From contig DASUBV010000411.1 of NCBI GenBank assembly GCA_035763085.1, positions 1 to 23,763 of the forward strand: a stretch of DNA of 23,763 bases, in the 5' to 3' direction. The position numbers and the translations under genes are program-made. Each line of letters starts with the position of its first letter. The stretch's first letter is position 1. The notes below the pieces were generated by a model. That model was not told the DNA's origin, searched no databases, and saw nothing but the letters and a program-made list of their open reading frames with translations. Source of the DNA: DASUBV01 sp035763085. Lineage in GTDB: Bacteria > Actinomycetota > Actinomycetes > Streptosporangiales > Streptosporangiaceae. This document shows, piece after piece, positions 22,601 through 23,763 of the stretch.

Positions 22601-23763
22601 CCGCCGTCATCCGGGCGGGCACCAGCCGCACCCGGCCCGGCCTCAGCCGGGCTCGATGCCCGGCTGCCGGCCGTGCTGCTGAGGCCCGGCCCGGTGGCCT
22701 GCGCGCCGCCCGGCTCCCCGGCTCCGGCGAGCCGGGCCAGGACGCCGAGCGGCACCGGCTGAGCCAGCGGCCGTGTCGGGGCCGGCTGCCCGCCGCCTGC
22801 CACCCCGGCCGGACTCAGGCCCGCGGCGAGCAGCGCGGCCACGGGCGGGCCGCAGATCCGGCCCTGGCACCAGCCCATGCCCGGCCGGGCCAGCAGCCTG
22901 ATGCTGCGCGCGTCGTCGGCTCCCAGCCCGGCGGCGGCACGCAGCGCGCCCAGCGTGACCTCCTCGCACCGGCACACGACGGTGTCGTCGCCGGGCCACC
23001 AGGCCCAGCCCGGCTGCACCGCGTGCACGGCCTGCATGACCGCCGCGAACCGGCGCAGCGCGGCTCGCTCCCGGACGACGGCGCGCGGCGGCGGCGCGAC
23101 TGGCCGGCCGGCGTGCCGGGCGGCGGCGCGGCCGGCGATCTCCCCCTCGGCGCAGGCCAGGTCGGCGCCGCCCACCCCGGTGGTCTCCCCGGCGGCGAAC
23201 AGGCCCGGCACGGTGGTCTGCTGGTCCGGCCCGGCGACGGCGACGGTCGCGGCCGCGCCGGGCGCGAGCGGGGCCCCGCCGGCCAGCCGCGCTCCGGCCT
23301 CGCCGAGCAGCTCCACCTGGGGCACGAAGCCATACCCGGCCGCCAGCACGTCAGCTTCCAGGCTCCGCTCGGTGCCGGGCACCGGCAGCCACTGCCGGTC
23401 CAGGCGGGCGATGGTGACCGACTCCAGCCGGCCGTCGCCGCGGGCGCCGGTCACGGCATGCCGGCGCAGCACCGGGACGCGGTGCCGGGCCAGCCGGGCC
23501 AGGTAGCCGCCGGCCTCGGGCACCTTGCGCCAGGACGCGGCCAGCCCGGCCGGGTGCCGCAGGTAATCCAGGGGCTGCCCGGCCTCGACGACCGCCACGA
23601 CGCGGGCGCCGGCCCCGGCCAGCCCGGCCGCGACCGGCAGCAGGAACGGGCCGGCGCCGGCGACCACGACCTGGCGGCCGGCGGTCACCGCGCTGCTCTT
23701 GAGCAGGGACTGCGCGGCTCCGGCGGCCATCACGCCCGGCAGGGTCCAGCCGGGCACCGGCAG
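22591..23763 (-). CDS. FAD/NAD(P)-dependent oxidoreductase with C-terminal [2Fe-2S] motif (partial, N-terminus outside window)
   Basis: About 390 residues of a longer protein are visible; the frame stays open through the right edge, and the N-terminal FAD-binding loop lies outside. The sequence enters at LPVPGWTLPGVMAAGAAQ, then a second nucleotide-binding loop VVVAGAGPFLLP, and VPGLFAAGETTGVGGADLA, typical of the pyridine-nucleotide oxidoreductase fold. The C-terminal VCRCEEVTLGAL and GWCQGRICGP give a four-cysteine BFD-like [2Fe-2S] site. This matches HcnB/octopine-oxidase-alpha-like subunits, including those of D-hydroxyproline dehydrogenase. In this context it would oxidise cis-4-hydroxy-D-proline. 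After RPLAQPVPLGVLARL the last 45 or so residues are a Pro/Gly/Ala/Ser-rich tail. A GTG inside the window (23757) is the internal Val of the LPVPGW motif, not a start. Confidence 0.85.
   Translation of the reverse strand: MPVPGWTLPGVMAAGAAQSLLKSSAVTAGRQVVVAGAGPFLLPVAAGLAGAGARVVAVVEAGQPLDYLRHPAGLAASWRKVPEAGGYLARLARHRVPVLRRHAVTGARGDGRLESVTIARLDRQWLPVPGTERSLEADVLAAGYGFVPQVELLGEAGARLAGGAPLAPGAAATVAVAGPDQQTTVPGLFAAGETTGVGGADLACAEGEIAGRAAARHAGRPVAPPPRAVVRERAALRRFAAVMQAVHAVQPGWAWWPGDDTVVCRCEEVTLGALRAAAGLGADDARSIRLLARPGMGWCQGRICGPPVAALLAAGLSPAGVAGGGQPAPTRPLAQPVPLGVLARLAGAGEPGGAQATGPGLSSTAGSRASSPAEAGPGAAGARPDDGGKM

Overview
The window is about 23.8 kb of very GC-rich DNA, roughly three quarters G+C by eye, with almost every third codon position G or C, many GTG starts and few spacers. 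That points to a soil-type actinomycete (Actinomycetota); I cannot name a genus. No rRNA, tRNA, CRISPR array, insertion sequence, integrase or replication origin was seen, so this looks like ordinary chromosomal accessory sequence. The right edge cuts a gene.

Layout, left to right. (1) 1-2890, all leftward: a GNAT acetyltransferase, a short NAD-binding epimerase-like protein, a second GNAT, a frameshifted DUF4326 gene and a DUF6308 protein with a helix-hairpin-helix-like motif. (2) 3026-3691, rightward: a conserved uncharacterised protein with an Ada-like CxxC motif, ending in a long inverted repeat that also serves the convergent Rid-family gene (3751-4182). (3) 4360-6840, rightward: a metallo-beta-lactamase-fold hydrolase, a WecA/MraY-like membrane protein with altered catalytic motifs and a third GNAT. 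(4) 6827-12990: the most distinctive part, a divergent pair made of a 738-residue lipoprotein resembling the fungal exopolysaccharide deacetylase Agd3 (CE18/CBM87 type) and a 1157-residue secreted glycosidase with a clan GH-A-like catalytic domain, a LamG domain and several carbohydrate-binding-like modules. The spacer between them holds a well-formed promoter and an A/T-rich palindrome. (5) 13468-16588, rightward: YceI-family protein, MFS transporter and a fuconolactonase-type amidohydrolase. (6) 16620-19745, leftward: an HD-GYP/LuxR fusion regulator and an amidase. (7) 19929 to the right edge: a GntR/FCD regulator converging on a leftward operon of a proline racemase/4-hydroxyproline epimerase, a DHDPS-family lyase and an FAD oxidoreductase with a C-terminal [2Fe-2S] motif. 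This set matches the bacterial hydroxyproline-to-2-oxoglutarate pathway.

How the parts work together. In the right-hand cluster the epimerase would convert trans-4-hydroxy-L-proline to cis-4-hydroxy-D-proline, the FAD enzyme would oxidise it, and the DHDPS-like enzyme would deaminate the resulting pyrroline. A 12-bp palindrome next to a TAAAAT box before the lyase gene is a candidate site for the GntR protein. In the middle, the deacetylase and glycosidase would act together outside the cell on an amino-sugar polysaccharide, either the cell's own matrix or a fungal or bacterial one. Five genes carry a TAnnnT box 6-8 nt before the start codon, the arrangement expected for leaderless transcripts in actinobacteria.
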